A DNA stretch of 33,413 bases from Lachnospiraceae bacterium (GCA_017439665.1 JAFSIS010000069.1:1-33413), one strand, 5' to 3'. Positions 25,407 to 33,351 are shown, counted from the first letter of the stretch. Notes: generated by a model not told the origin, from the letters alone. Numbers and translations are program-made.

Positions 25407-25445
25407 ATATTTTAACAAGGCCAAATTTGCTATAGAGTATTTTTG

Positions 25446-25495
25446 TGCTCAGGAACTGTCATGAATTAACTTGAGCATCTTACTTGACAGTTCCT
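25446..25495 (+). promoter_or_regulatory. leader with two competing hairpins ahead of pyridoxal kinase
   Basis: AGGAACTGTCA (25451-25461) pairs perfectly with TGACAGTTCCT (25485-25495). TGCTCA (25446-25451) pairs with TGAGCA (25472-25477), which lies in the loop of the first. The helices interleave, so they exclude each other or form a pseudoknot. The right arm ends 27 nt before ATG 25523. Such a layout can serve translation or transcription control. Confidence 0.5.
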
Positions 25496-25522
25496 AAAAA
25501 ATCGATTTGGAGCGATAGAAGA

Positions 25523-26371
25523 ATGAAAAAAATTGCGCTGATCAACGACCTGTCCGGGTTTGGTAAATGCTCTTTGACAGCAGCCATTCCAGTGATCTCG
25601 GTAATGGGAATACAGGCCTGTCCACTTCCTACGGCTATTTTGACGGCCCAGACCGGCTTTCCCGAATATTTTTGTGATGATTATACGGATAAGATGGATG
25701 AGTTTACCGGACAATGGAAAAAAATGGGAATCAGCTTTGACGGAATTTACTCCGGCTATCTTGCAGGAGTAAAGCAGGTGGAAAAGGTACTTTTTTTTCT
25801 GGAGCAGTTTAAGGGAAAGGATACCCTGTACCTGGCAGATCCGGTAATGGGAGATGGGGGGAGGCCCTATAACTTTTTTACACCTGATTTTTTGAGAGAG
25901 ATCAAAAAGCTGACGGTCGAGGCCGATGTGATCACCCCCAATCTGACTGAGGCCTGCCTGCTGACAGGTGAGGATTATGGCAGATTGACGGCCCACAGCC
26001 GGTGGGAGGATTATCCCAAACGGATTCAGGAGATAGCCGAAGGACTGATGGTAAAAGCGAAAACGAAACAGCGGGTTATCGTCACCGGAATAGTAAGGTA
26101 TCAGGGGGAGCAGGCAATGGTAGGAAATCTTGCAGTTTCGGACCAGGAAAGCTTTTATCTGGAAACACCCTATACAGGCAAAAGCTTTTCCGGTACGGGA
26201 GATCTGTTTGCTTCTGTTATCTGTGGCTCGCTGGTGAAGGGCCTGGCTATGGAAGAGGCTTTGGAAAAAGCGGTTTCCTTTTTGCAGGAGGCCATTGCAG
26301 AGGCTTCAAGGGAAAATACGCCGGCACCTCATGGTGTACATTTTGAATACTATTTATCCCAGCTGATGTAG
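25523..26371 (+). CDS. pyridoxal/pyridoxamine kinase (PdxK/PdxY type)
   Basis: The 282-residue ribokinase-fold enzyme phosphorylates pyridoxal, pyridoxine or pyridoxamine using ATP in vitamin B6 salvage. Landmarks are I-A-L-I-N-D-L-S-G-F-G-K at the start, T-A-I-L-T-A-Q-T-G-F, Y-S-G-Y-L-A, Y-L-A-D-P-V-M-G-D-G-G, I-T-P-N-L-T-E-A and the catalytic G-T-G-D (residues 224-227, base Asp227). TTG 25484 opens the same frame, but it lies in the leader hairpin; ATG 25523 after GGAG is the normal family start. An ECF transporter S component follows 113 nt later. Related thiamine-precursor (HMP) kinases share the fold but differ in length and motifs. Confidence 0.92.
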   Translation: MKKIALINDLSGFGKCSLTAAIPVISVMGIQACPLPTAILTAQTGFPEYFCDDYTDKMDEFTGQWKKMGISFDGIYSGYLAGVKQVEKVLFFLEQFKGKDTLYLADPVMGDGGRPYNFFTPDFLREIKKLTVEADVITPNLTEACLLTGEDYGRLTAHSRWEDYPKRIQEIAEGLMVKAKTKQRVIVTGIVRYQGEQAMVGNLAVSDQESFYLETPYTGKSFSGTGDLFASVICGSLVKGLAMEEALEKAVSFLQEAIAEASRENTPAPHGVHFEYYLSQLM

Positions 26372-26484
26372 GAGTACAGAACCAGGTGAGCATACAGCCT
26401 TGCCCGGAGAAGGGTAAGGAAGGTATTCGAATAAGCAGCTTCGTTCAGAGGAGTGAGTGGGGAAATACAGAAAGTGAGGAGAAA

Positions 26485-27033
26485 ATGAAAACAGGAATAA
26501 CGGAAAAAGAAGTAATGGCAGTAAAGACGAGTGAAAAGGTAAGATACATGACGATGGCGGGAATAATGGCAGCCCTGATTACGGTGATGACCGCCTATAT
26601 CTGCCACATTCCCGTAGGAGTGAACGGAGGCTACGTTCATTTTGGAGATTCCATGATCTACCTGGCAGCAGCCCTTCTGCCTACACCCTATGCACTGGCG
26701 GCAGCGGCCATAGGGGGAGGACTGGCAGATCTTTTGACAGCACCCATGTGGGCACCGGCTACCATAATCATTAAAATGCTGATCGCCCTGCTGTTCACCA
26801 ATAAGGGAAAAAAGATCATTACGCCCCGCAATATTGCAGCCTGTATCCTTGCCTATTTTGTAACGGGAATCGGCTATTTTCTGGCAGAGTATGTGATCTT
26901 CGGAAGCTGGTCCGTTCTGCTTGCAGCCATGTCGGAAACACTGATCCAATCAGGCGGAAGCGCAGTATTTTTTATCGTATTTGGAGCAGCCTTGGATAAG
27001 GCACAGATCAAGAATCGTTTTTTTGAAAGGTAA
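26485..27033 (+). CDS. ECF transporter substrate-binding (S) component
   Basis: A 182-residue membrane protein with five or six helices. It has the S-component pattern: a polar N terminus then M-T-M-A-G-I-M-A-A-L-I-T-V-M-T-A-Y (the small-residue helix that contacts the shared EcfT), V-H-F-G-D-S-M-I-Y-L-A-A-A-L-L, and glycine-rich loops A-A-A-I-G-G-G-L-A-D-L. S components bind one vitamin and recruit the common EcfA/A'/T energising module, which is not in this window. The neighbour pyridoxal kinase suggests a B6 vitamer; the following radical SAM gene makes the TIGR04002 group a candidate. The frame starts earlier (26386), but ATG 26485 after AGGAG is preferred although spacing is only 3 nt. 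Confidence 0.8.
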   Translation: MKTGITEKEVMAVKTSEKVRYMTMAGIMAALITVMTAYICHIPVGVNGGYVHFGDSMIYLAAALLPTPYALAAAAIGGGLADLLTAPMWAPATIIIKMLIALLFTNKGKKIITPRNIAACILAYFVTGIGYFLAEYVIFGSWSVLLAAMSETLIQSGGSAVFFIVFGAALDKAQIKNRFFER

Positions 27034-27038
27034 AGATT

Positions 27039-27635
27039 ATGGCAGAAATTATTTATACTTACCACGACCAGGTGTATGCAAATATTACCAATTATTGTAA
27101 CTGTAACTGTGAGTTTTGTATCCGCTCCCTGCAGGATGCAGTGGGTGAGGCGACCAATCTGTGGATGAAAGGAGATCCTTCCCTGGAAGAGATCAAAGAG
27201 GCCATGGATGGCTTTGATTTTACCGGGTATAAGGAGTTGGTCTTTTGTGGTTACGGAGAGCCTACCTGTGCTTTGGACAACCTTCTGGAGGCAGCCGCCT
27301 ATGCAAAAGAGCGGTATGGGCTGACCATCCGGCTGAATACCAATGGTCTGGCTAACCGCTTCCATGGCAGGAATGTGGTACCCCAGCTTGCTCAGGTGAT
27401 CGACAGGGTTTCCATCAGTCTGAATGCTCCTGATGCCGAAAAATATCAGAAGATCGTCCGACCTGTCCATGACAACGCCTTTGCGGATATGCTGGCTTTT
27501 GCCGATCTGGCTAAAGATGCCTTTAAAGATGTCCAGCTTTCTATCGTGGATGTCCTTCCCGGGGAAGAAATTGAAGCATGTCAGAAAATTGCAGATGAAC
27601 ACGGAATCCATCTGCGTATCCGAAAATTCAGCTGA
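27039..27635 (+). CDS. small radical SAM protein (TIGR04038/TatD-linked type)
   Basis: A 198-residue radical SAM protein with the standard C-x3-C-x2-C motif (Cys20, Cys24, Cys27 in N-Y-C-N-C-N-C-E-F-C-I-R). Further landmarks are F-C-G-Y-G-E-P-T (the GGE-like SAM contact), R-L-N-T-N-G-L-A-N and I-S-L-N-A-P-D-A. The size and the opening I-Y-T-Y-H-D-Q-V-Y-A-N-I-T-N-Y-C resemble TIGR04038 proteins, often found beside TatD nucleases or TIGR04002 membrane proteins. It starts 5 nt after the S-component gene, so the two are co-translated. There is no auxiliary cluster domain. The reaction is not known. Confidence 0.88.
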   Translation: MAEIIYTYHDQVYANITNYCNCNCEFCIRSLQDAVGEATNLWMKGDPSLEEIKEAMDGFDFTGYKELVFCGYGEPTCALDNLLEAAAYAKERYGLTIRLNTNGLANRFHGRNVVPQLAQVIDRVSISLNAPDAEKYQKIVRPVHDNAFADMLAFADLAKDAFKDVQLSIVDVLPGEEIEACQKIADEHGIHLRIRKFS

Positions 27636-27720
27636 TCCGGAAAGAGACAGCTGTTTGAAGTGCTTACATCCACATGACCAATGAATAGGAAAAGCAGCAG
27701 AAGCTGCAGCACATAAAAGG

Positions 27721-27767
27721 AACCGCCGGTTCACTTTCGTTTTGAAGTGAATCGGCGGTTATTTTTT
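27721..27767. terminator. bidirectional terminator
   Basis: AACCGCCGGTTCACTT (27721-27736) pairs with AAGTGAATCGGCGGTT (27745-27760), followed by ATTTTTT on the plus strand and CCTTTTA on the minus strand. It separates the convergent radical SAM and XRE genes and overlaps the last codon of the latter. Confidence 0.9.
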
Positions 27768-28070
27768 ATCCTCTTTTGCACAACTTCTCTGATTGTTTTC
27801 CAAAAGATCATGGATGATGAGGTTAAGGTGAGCCTTTTGAGTATCGGTTAACCCTGTTACTTCGATAAAGCTTCTGTCGTCCAGGGCTAAAAGATAATCT
27901 GTGGTTACAGAGAAAACTTTGGATAGCCGGATCAACATTTCAATGGAAGGCAGGATATTATTATTTTCCCAATTGGATACAGCCTGCTTGGATACAGACA
28001 TTTTCTCCGCCAGCTGTACCTGTGTCCAATTATGAGCAGTTCTTAGGGTTAAAATGCGTTCACATAGCAT
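27759..28070 (-). CDS. XRE-family helix-turn-helix repressor
   Basis: A 103-residue DNA-binding protein. Residues about 6-60 form an XRE/Cro-type domain: I-L-T-L-R-T-A-H-N-W-T-Q-V-Q-L-A-E-K-M, then S-V-S-K-Q-A-V-S-N-W-E-N-N-N for the recognition helix. The C-terminal ~40 residues are a short helical tail, likely for dimer contact, with no sensor domain. GGAGAAGGAGG precedes ATG 28070 on the minus strand. It is divergent from the glycosyltransferase operon, and the shared 123-nt region holds three near-identical palindromes, so it probably represses both itself and the operon. Confidence 0.9.
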   Translation of the reverse strand: MLCERILTLRTAHNWTQVQLAEKMSVSKQAVSNWENNNILPSIEMLIRLSKVFSVTTDYLLALDDRSFIEVTGLTDTQKAHLNLIIHDLLENNQRSCAKEDKK

Positions 28071-28104
28071 AGAAATACCTCCTTCTCCTCATGAATATAT
28101 CTGA

Positions 28105-28164
28105 AATACTAAAGTATTGACAAAATACTTTCGTATTGGTACTATTGACAAATACTAAAGTATT
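28105..28164. promoter_or_regulatory. divergent promoter region with three palindromic operators
   Basis: AATACTAAAGTATT occurs at 28105-28118 and 28151-28164; a one-mismatch form, AATACTTTCGTATT, is at 28124-28137. For the plus strand, TTGACA (28117-28122) and TACTAT (28140-28145) are 17 nt apart, with one operator between them and one on each side. On the minus strand TTGTCA and TATATT give a plausible promoter toward the XRE gene. Binding of the XRE protein to all three would block both directions. Confidence 0.85.
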
Positions 28165-28193
28165 TCAATTATGGACAAGGAGATAAGATAATT

Positions 28194-30008
28194 ATGATAC
28201 TGCAGAATATTATTTTTCCTATTGAAAGTATATGTGATGAGGAAGAACTATATTATCGAAAGATAGGAATTCCATTTTGTAGAAATACAGAAGAAAACGG
28301 ATTGAGATTTATCAAAGATCAAAGAGTCAATTTTGATACCTATTTTAACAGCTTCTCTTTGTTCAAATGGTGGAAGTATACGAATGTCAATAATGTAAGA
28401 CTGAATTTAAAGTTAGAGGGACAATTCACCGTGAATCTGGTCCACTATTATTTTAAGGAAAACTATGGGTTTGAGTGGCAGGTGTCAGATACCTATATTG
28501 TCGGCAAACAGGGAAGAACGGAGATGTTTTCCTTCGACTATAAGACGGATAATCCCTTTGGTCTGCTGACTTTTGAATTGATGGCCATGGAAGACAACAG
28601 CATTCTGCGGGGAGGATATTATTCATCCGATGTGGAACCGGAATGTATGCAGAGGGTCAAAATAGGTATTGGCATATGTACATACAAGCGGGAGCATTAT
28701 GTAAAAAATAATATGCAAAACATCAGTCGGATCATATTGGAGAATAATGAGTGTCCGATCAGGGATCAGATAGAGGTTTTCATTTCCGACAATGCACAGA
28801 CTCTGTCAGGGATTTTTGACAAAGAAAACCGCATCCATGTCTTTAATAATAAAAATACAGGGGGATCGGGAGGTTTTTCCCGCACCATGATTGAGGTAAA
28901 CCGGGCCAATCTGCGGGGAGAGGAGTTCACCCATATCCTGCTGATGGACGATGATGTGATCTTTGAGCCTGAAAGTATCTTCAGAACCCATGCAATCCTG
29001 TCTGTGCTGAAAGAAGAATATCGGGATGCATTCGTTGGCGGAGCCATGTTCTTTACCGATCGGAAATATATGCAGCATGCCAATGGGGAATATTGGCATG
29101 GAGAGCGTTGGGACAGCTTCATTACCACCTATAATCTGGACCGGGATATGCGTAAACTGAATCAGATCGTGGAAAATGAGTATCTTACGGATGCCAATTA
29201 TCAGGCATGGTGGTACTGTGCCATTCCCATGTCGATCTGCAGACTGGATAATCTGAGCCTGCCCCTTTTTATCAAGTCAGATGACATAGAATTCAGCATG
29301 AGGAATCTGAAGCATTTGGTCACCCTGAATGGAATTGCGGTATGGCATGAATCCTTCGAATCCAAATACTCGGCCTCCAACGAGTATTATACGGTAAGAA
29401 ATTATCTGATTACCACATCCATCCACCATGTGGGATTAGGGGTTGGAGACATTATGGCGTACGTCAAGAAGTCCACCCGCCACTTGCTGTCAAATTATAA
29501 GTACAGAGAGCTGGAATTGTTTTATCAGGGAATAGAGGATTTCTTAAAAGGGGTGGATTATCTGAAGTCCATCGATCCGGAAAGCTATCACCCGAAGATC
29601 ATGGCAGGGGGATATAAGATGGTAAATGCCGATGAGTTGGATCTTCCCTTTTCAGAGAAGCTCTATTACGACACGCTGGAGATTCCCAATTCAAAATCGA
29701 TCCTGTACAAGCTAGTCAGATTATTCACCCTGAATGGCTTACTTTTGCCCTCTGATAAGGTAGTGGCTCTGGGCATGTGGGGAGGAACCCATACCCAGAC
29801 CTTCAGAGCCAAATATATTATCCGCTATGAGCCGGTATCCAAAAAGGCCTTCGTTCTGAAACGCAGCAAAAAGAAGTTTTTCAAGAATATTTTTCTTTAC
29901 TTCAGGCTGAGTCGAAAGGTCAAAAAGAGATTTGAAGCAGCCAAAAGGGACTTTGCCGAGAGATATGAAGAATTGATAGGTGTGGAATTCTGGGAGGAAA
30001 AGATATGA
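28194..30008 (+). CDS. GlfT2-like galactofuranosyltransferase-type glycosyltransferase (GT2 fold)
   Basis: The 604-residue protein follows the plan of mycobacterial GlfT2 (about 640 residues): an N-terminal beta-sandwich (1-160), a GT-A domain starting I-G-I-C-T-Y-K-R, and a helical C-terminal part. Active-site landmarks line up: N-T-G-G-S-G-G-F-S, metal-binding M-D-D-D-V (Asp near 251-253), the acceptor-side W-W-Y-C-A-I-P (about 337-343), K-S-D-D-I-E-F and V-W-H-E-S-F. GlfT2 builds galactofuran from UDP-galactofuranose; here a surface glycan is inferred, with the sugar unproven. Its stop overlaps the next start as ATGA. The start follows AAGGAG downstream of the triple-operator promoter. Confidence 0.88.
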   Translation: MILQNIIFPIESICDEEELYYRKIGIPFCRNTEENGLRFIKDQRVNFDTYFNSFSLFKWWKYTNVNNVRLNLKLEGQFTVNLVHYYFKENYGFEWQVSDTYIVGKQGRTEMFSFDYKTDNPFGLLTFELMAMEDNSILRGGYYSSDVEPECMQRVKIGIGICTYKREHYVKNNMQNISRIILENNECPIRDQIEVFISDNAQTLSGIFDKENRIHVFNNKNTGGSGGFSRTMIEVNRANLRGEEFTHILLMDDDVIFEPESIFRTHAILSVLKEEYRDAFVGGAMFFTDRKYMQHANGEYWHGERWDSFITTYNLDRDMRKLNQIVENEYLTDANYQAWWYCAIPMSICRLDNLSLPLFIKSDDIEFSMRNLKHLVTLNGIAVWHESFESKYSASNEYYTVRNYLITTSIHHVGLGVGDIMAYVKKSTRHLLSNYKYRELELFYQGIEDFLKGVDYLKSIDPESYHPKIMAGGYKMVNADELDLPFSEKLYYDTLEIPNSKSILYKLVRLFTLNGLLLPSDKVVALGMWGGTHTQTFRAKYIIRYEPVSKKAFVLKRSKKKFFKNIFLYFRLSRKVKKRFEAAKRDFAERYEELIGVEFWEEKI

Positions 30009-32722
30009 GAGAAAATAAGGTTGAAATCTTAGAAGATTTTAGAGAATGTACAGGGTGTGGGGCATGTGACAATATATGCCCCACAGATGCTATTACGATG
30101 TCGGAAGGGTATCAGACCTTTTTTTACCCATATATAGATAATGATAAATGTATAGAATGCTATAGGTGCCAGCAGGTTTGTCCGGTAAACAGCTATGAGA
30201 ATAAAAATAAGCTGCAGCCAAAGATCATAGCAGCCTCAGCCGATGACGAAATTTGCAGTAAGAGCTCCAGCGGCGGATGCTTTACTGTTTTTTCAGAAAA
30301 TGTCATAAAAAAAGGTGGAACGGTATTTGCTACAGCCTTTGATGAAAACCTGGACGCCTGTTTTATGAAGGTTGAAGATCTTGATGGTTTGGAAAAATGT
30401 CGGGGATCAAAATATGTTCAAAGCTCTGCAGGAAAGATTTTCAGGGAAGTCAAAAATGAATTAAAGAGAAATAAAGAGGTGATCTTTTTTGGCTGTCCCT
30501 GTCAGGTGGCAGGCTTAAATAAGTATTTGGAAGGAGATTACCCGAATTTACATACCGTGGATATCCTGTGTCATGGGGTTCCCTCAGGGAAGCTTTTTCA
30601 CCAATATCTGGGTGAGAAAAAAGGCGATGGAATTATTCAATCAGTGGATTTCAGAAATAAGGATCATGGATGGAGAGCAGATGTTATCCAGATCAATTTT
30701 AAAAATAAATCACCCTATATCCGTTCGTGGAGAACGGAGGATGAATTTGAGACAGCCTTTCAGGAGAATCTTTGTTTACGGGAAAGCTGTGAATCCTGTG
30801 AATTTTGTGATTTTCCAAGGGTGGGGGACATCAGTATAGGAGACTTCTGGGGAATTTCCAAATTGATAAATATAGATGTCAGCAAGGGAATTTCTCTGGT
30901 TATGCTGAATAACGAAAAAGGAGAAAAGTTTTTTGATCAATTGAAGGAGAGCTTCGCTTTTTTAGAGGAAATGGATATCTCCACTAAAGATATTGATAAT
31001 CGAATCCATAAAATATATCCTCATCATCCGAATAAGGAGCTGTTTTTTGGCTTGCTTAATCATCATACTTTTTGTGATGCAGTGAAAATGGCGGTAAAAG
31101 GGATGTACGATATTGGAATCGTAGGGATTCCAACGGTAGAGAATTTCGGTGGCTCTCTGACATATGTTGCCCTGTATAATGTAATAAAAGAGTGGGGATA
31201 TACCTGTGTGATGATCGAACGGCCTAAAAACAGTATACATCCTCCTACGCCTGTCAGCAGAATCTACCATTCATCTCCTTTTGGGAAAAATGAGCTTTTG
31301 GATAATATTGAAAAAAGAGAAGATATGTCTTCCCTTACAGATCGGGCAAAGAAATTTCTGGTAGGCTCCGACCAGCTATTTCATGCCAATTTGATGCGGA
31401 ATTTTTCGGGAGTAGTTTTGCTGGATTGGGTTTCAGACAATAAACCCAAAATTGCGTATGCAGCCTCATTTGGACATGATCAGTTTACCGGCAATGAAGA
31501 CTTGCGTGCGGAAATGGCATATTATATGCAGAAATTTGATGCCTTTTCGGTGAGAGAGGAATCAGGGATAAAGCTGGCTAAAGAAGAATTCGGCGTTTCG
31601 GCAGTACATGTTCTCGATCCTGTTTTTTTATGCAGTGATCAGGTATATATGAACATGATTTCACAGGCAAAAAAAGAATATTCCGGGAAGGAATATATTG
31701 GAGCCTACATTCTTGATCCCAATGAAAAAAAGGAGAAAGCTTTGTTGGAGCTTTCAAAAGAAATGAATCTGCCGCTGATCATCTATTCTGAGTTTTTTTA
31801 TGATAATACTACAATTAAAAAAAGATGGAATCTGGATATTGAGACAGGAAAGATAGAGGACAGGTTATCCTGTATTTATAACAGTAAGTTTTTTGTTACA
31901 GATTCTTTCCATGGAATGTGCTTCTCTGTCATTTTCAGGAAACAATTTATAGCAGTTAAGAATGAAGGCAGGGGAGCAGCACGATTTACGAGTTTAATGG
32001 AAAAAACAGGGTTATCGGGCCATTTGGTGTCTGAAACAGAAGATTTAAAGCCGGAAAGTGATATTGACTATACAGAGGTTTATGACTTACTGAAAAATGA
32101 AATACAGCAGAGTAAACTGTGGTTGAAACAGCAGTTGGAAAAACAATATAGAAAACCTTTTTCCGGTGAAGATGTGATCAGAAAAAAACTGGAAAAAGAG
32201 AATCTGTTGCTGAAGGAGCAGATCAGGAAAATCAAAGATTATTTAAGAATTGATTATACGTATTCTACATCTTTCTCAGAATATTTAGATATGCTTATGG
32301 AGCTAAAGGAAAGATTGCTGATTATCGTAGCAGCAAAGGATACTCCGGGGATGGCGATTCCGGAAGCAGTGTTATTAAAGATGAAGAAGCTGGGATTTGA
32401 GGTCGAATTAACCAGAAAGAAACACTGGAGTGGGTATGTGGCTGTACTTTCCCGGGGAAAGTCGTTATATGAAAGCTGTAAATATCAAGAAGTGGTAGAG
32501 TATAAAACAAACTATGAGGGAGTGGATATAGCGGTAACCAGCGCTCCGCTGTATAAAGGAAATACTGCTGAGATAATCATTAATGGCAGGCAGTATTCAG
32601 TGCAGAGCAGAGGTTTGAATTTTGCAGTGTATGATTTGGAACAAAGGCGGGTTAGTGATAGTGTAGGCTTTGATACCCATCATTATCTTATGAAATCAAC
32701 ACGTGATATTTTTATTCCCTGA
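30005..32722 (+). CDS. fusion: 2x4Fe-4S/FrhB-like oxidoreductase + polysaccharide pyruvyltransferase + permuted ILEI/FAM3-like domain
   Basis: The 905-residue protein has three parts. Residues 1-65 bind two 4Fe-4S clusters (Cys15, 18, 21, 25 and Cys49, 52, 55, 59), followed to about 340 by an F420-hydrogenase-beta (FrhB) type fold with S-S-G-G-C-F-T, F-F-G-C-P-C-Q-V-A-G and G-D-I-S-I-G-D-F-W-G. From about 368 to 660 it resembles a polysaccharide pyruvyltransferase (F-G-G-S-L-T-Y, V-G-S-D-Q, T-D-S-F-H-G-M). A coiled coil (~700-745) leads to a last domain with I-I-V-A-A-K-D-T-P-G, then R-G-L-N-F-A-V-Y-D and S-V-G-F-D-T, the ILEI/FAM3 landmarks in reversed order. FrhB-pyruvyltransferase fusions occur in polysaccharide loci; a role in glycan modification is inferred. 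It overlaps the GlfT2-like gene by 4 nt. Confidence 0.85.
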   Translation: MRENKVEILEDFRECTGCGACDNICPTDAITMSEGYQTFFYPYIDNDKCIECYRCQQVCPVNSYENKNKLQPKIIAASADDEICSKSSSGGCFTVFSENVIKKGGTVFATAFDENLDACFMKVEDLDGLEKCRGSKYVQSSAGKIFREVKNELKRNKEVIFFGCPCQVAGLNKYLEGDYPNLHTVDILCHGVPSGKLFHQYLGEKKGDGIIQSVDFRNKDHGWRADVIQINFKNKSPYIRSWRTEDEFETAFQENLCLRESCESCEFCDFPRVGDISIGDFWGISKLINIDVSKGISLVMLNNEKGEKFFDQLKESFAFLEEMDISTKDIDNRIHKIYPHHPNKELFFGLLNHHTFCDAVKMAVKGMYDIGIVGIPTVENFGGSLTYVALYNVIKEWGYTCVMIERPKNSIHPPTPVSRIYHSSPFGKNELLDNIEKREDMSSLTDRAKKFLVGSDQLFHANLMRNFSGVVLLDWVSDNKPKIAYAASFGHDQFTGNEDLRAEMAYYMQKFDAFSVREESGIKLAKEEFGVSAVHVLDPVFLCSDQVYMNMISQAKKEYSGKEYIGAYILDPNEKKEKALLELSKEMNLPLIIYSEFFYDNTTIKKRWNLDIETGKIEDRLSCIYNSKFFVTDSFHGMCFSVIFRKQFIAVKNEGRGAARFTSLMEKTGLSGHLVSETEDLKPESDIDYTEVYDLLKNEIQQSKLWLKQQLEKQYRKPFSGEDVIRKKLEKENLLLKEQIRKIKDYLRIDYTYSTSFSEYLDMLMELKERLLIIVAAKDTPGMAIPEAVLLKMKKLGFEVELTRKKHWSGYVAVLSRGKSLYESCKYQEVVEYKTNYEGVDIAVTSAPLYKGNTAEIIINGRQYSVQSRGLNFAVYDLEQRRVSDSVGFDTHHYLMKSTRDIFIP

Positions 32723-32767
32723 TAGTGTGTTATGCTGATCTGATCGGTTAGAAATATCAGGATTTTA

Positions 32768-32822
32768 GATGATCAAACTTGTTGAGGCTTTGCCCCTCAA
32801 TGAATTTGATTATCCTCTTTTA
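32768..32822 (+). terminator. rho-independent terminator of the glycan operon
   Basis: GATGATCAAACTTGTTGAGG (32768-32787) pairs with most of CCTCAATGAATTTGATTATC (32795-32814), followed by CTCTTTT. It begins 46 nt after the stop codon of the fusion gene. Confidence 0.75.
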
Positions 32823-33081
32823 ATAGTAGATAAAGTAAAACGGATATAGACGGTTTCTTGACAACCTTGACATCTTCATGCTTTATATTAGAACAATCCT
32901 TGTAAAATCAAGCTTTCTTGGACTTATAAATCCATTTTTTCGAAAGTTTTCGTCAAAGTGACGAATTTACAGTATTGACTTGACTGCATAGCGAAATGAG
33001 AGTAGACTGACGGTATAGTAATACAAAGATAACTGTTCAATAGACAGTATTCTTCAAGGGGTCTGTTAGAAAATTCTAAGT
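32823..33081 (+). other. AT-rich gap with a possible promoter
   Basis: TTGACA at 32858-32863 (a second copy at 32867) precedes TTTATA/TATATT at 32882-32889, giving a spacing of 18-20 nt, slightly long. CGAAAGTTTTCG (32941-32952) is a perfect palindrome. No coding frame or RNA gene was recognised. Any transcript from here would run into the 42-bp repeats. Confidence 0.35.
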
Positions 33082-33264
33082 ATGGCAAGCAAGAGTTCCA
33101 TTACCGAGGACAACGTGGGATGGGTCGCAAGCAAGAGTTCCATTACCGAGGACAACGTGGGATGGATCGCAAGCAAGAATTCCATTACTGAGGACAACGT
33201 GGGATGGATCGCAAGCAAGAATTCCATTATTGAGGATAATGTGGAGTGGATCATATGTTTGTAA
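33082..33264 (+). CDS. possible 60-residue protein of four 14-residue repeats
   Basis: ATG 33082 opens a frame made almost wholly of four 42-bp units (33085-33126, 33127-33168, 33169-33210, 33211-33252), each coding A-S-K-(S/N)-S-I-T-E-D-N-V-G-W-(V/I), ending I-C-L and TAA. Because 42 is a multiple of 3, all three plus frames keep their phase, and the minus strand is also open, so openness is weak evidence of coding. No good ribosome site precedes the ATG. Third-position changes such as ACC to ACT and GAC to GAT are silent in this frame. It may be a real repeat peptide, a repeat tail of a lost gene, or non-coding. Confidence 0.35.
   Translation: MASKSSITEDNVGWVASKSSITEDNVGWIASKNSITEDNVGWIASKNSIIEDNVEWIICL
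33085..33252 (+). repeat. 42-bp tandem repeat, four copies
   Basis: Units begin with GCAAGCAAGA and contain TTCCATTACCGAGGACAACG then TGGGATGG. Copies 1 and 2 are nearly identical; copies 3 and 4 differ progressively, so growth by slippage or unequal crossing is likely. Inside each unit TCCAT and ATGGA can pair. This is a candidate variable-number repeat. Confidence 0.92.
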
Positions 33265-33351
33265 TTGTCGAGTAACTGAACAGTTATGAATTTACTAGTG
33301 CAACGGTTTTAAATTAACTACACCATATCACATGTCTGTTTTCCCGATAGC

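Noticed and set aside
27424..27684. An 86-codon frame overlapping the radical SAM gene end
   Set aside because: It is a shifted frame of the same gene and shows no family sequence.
33066..33254. Minus-strand 62-codon frame over the 42-bp repeats
   Set aside because: Any frame stays open in a repeat whose length is a multiple of 3; no ribosome site or start context supports it.
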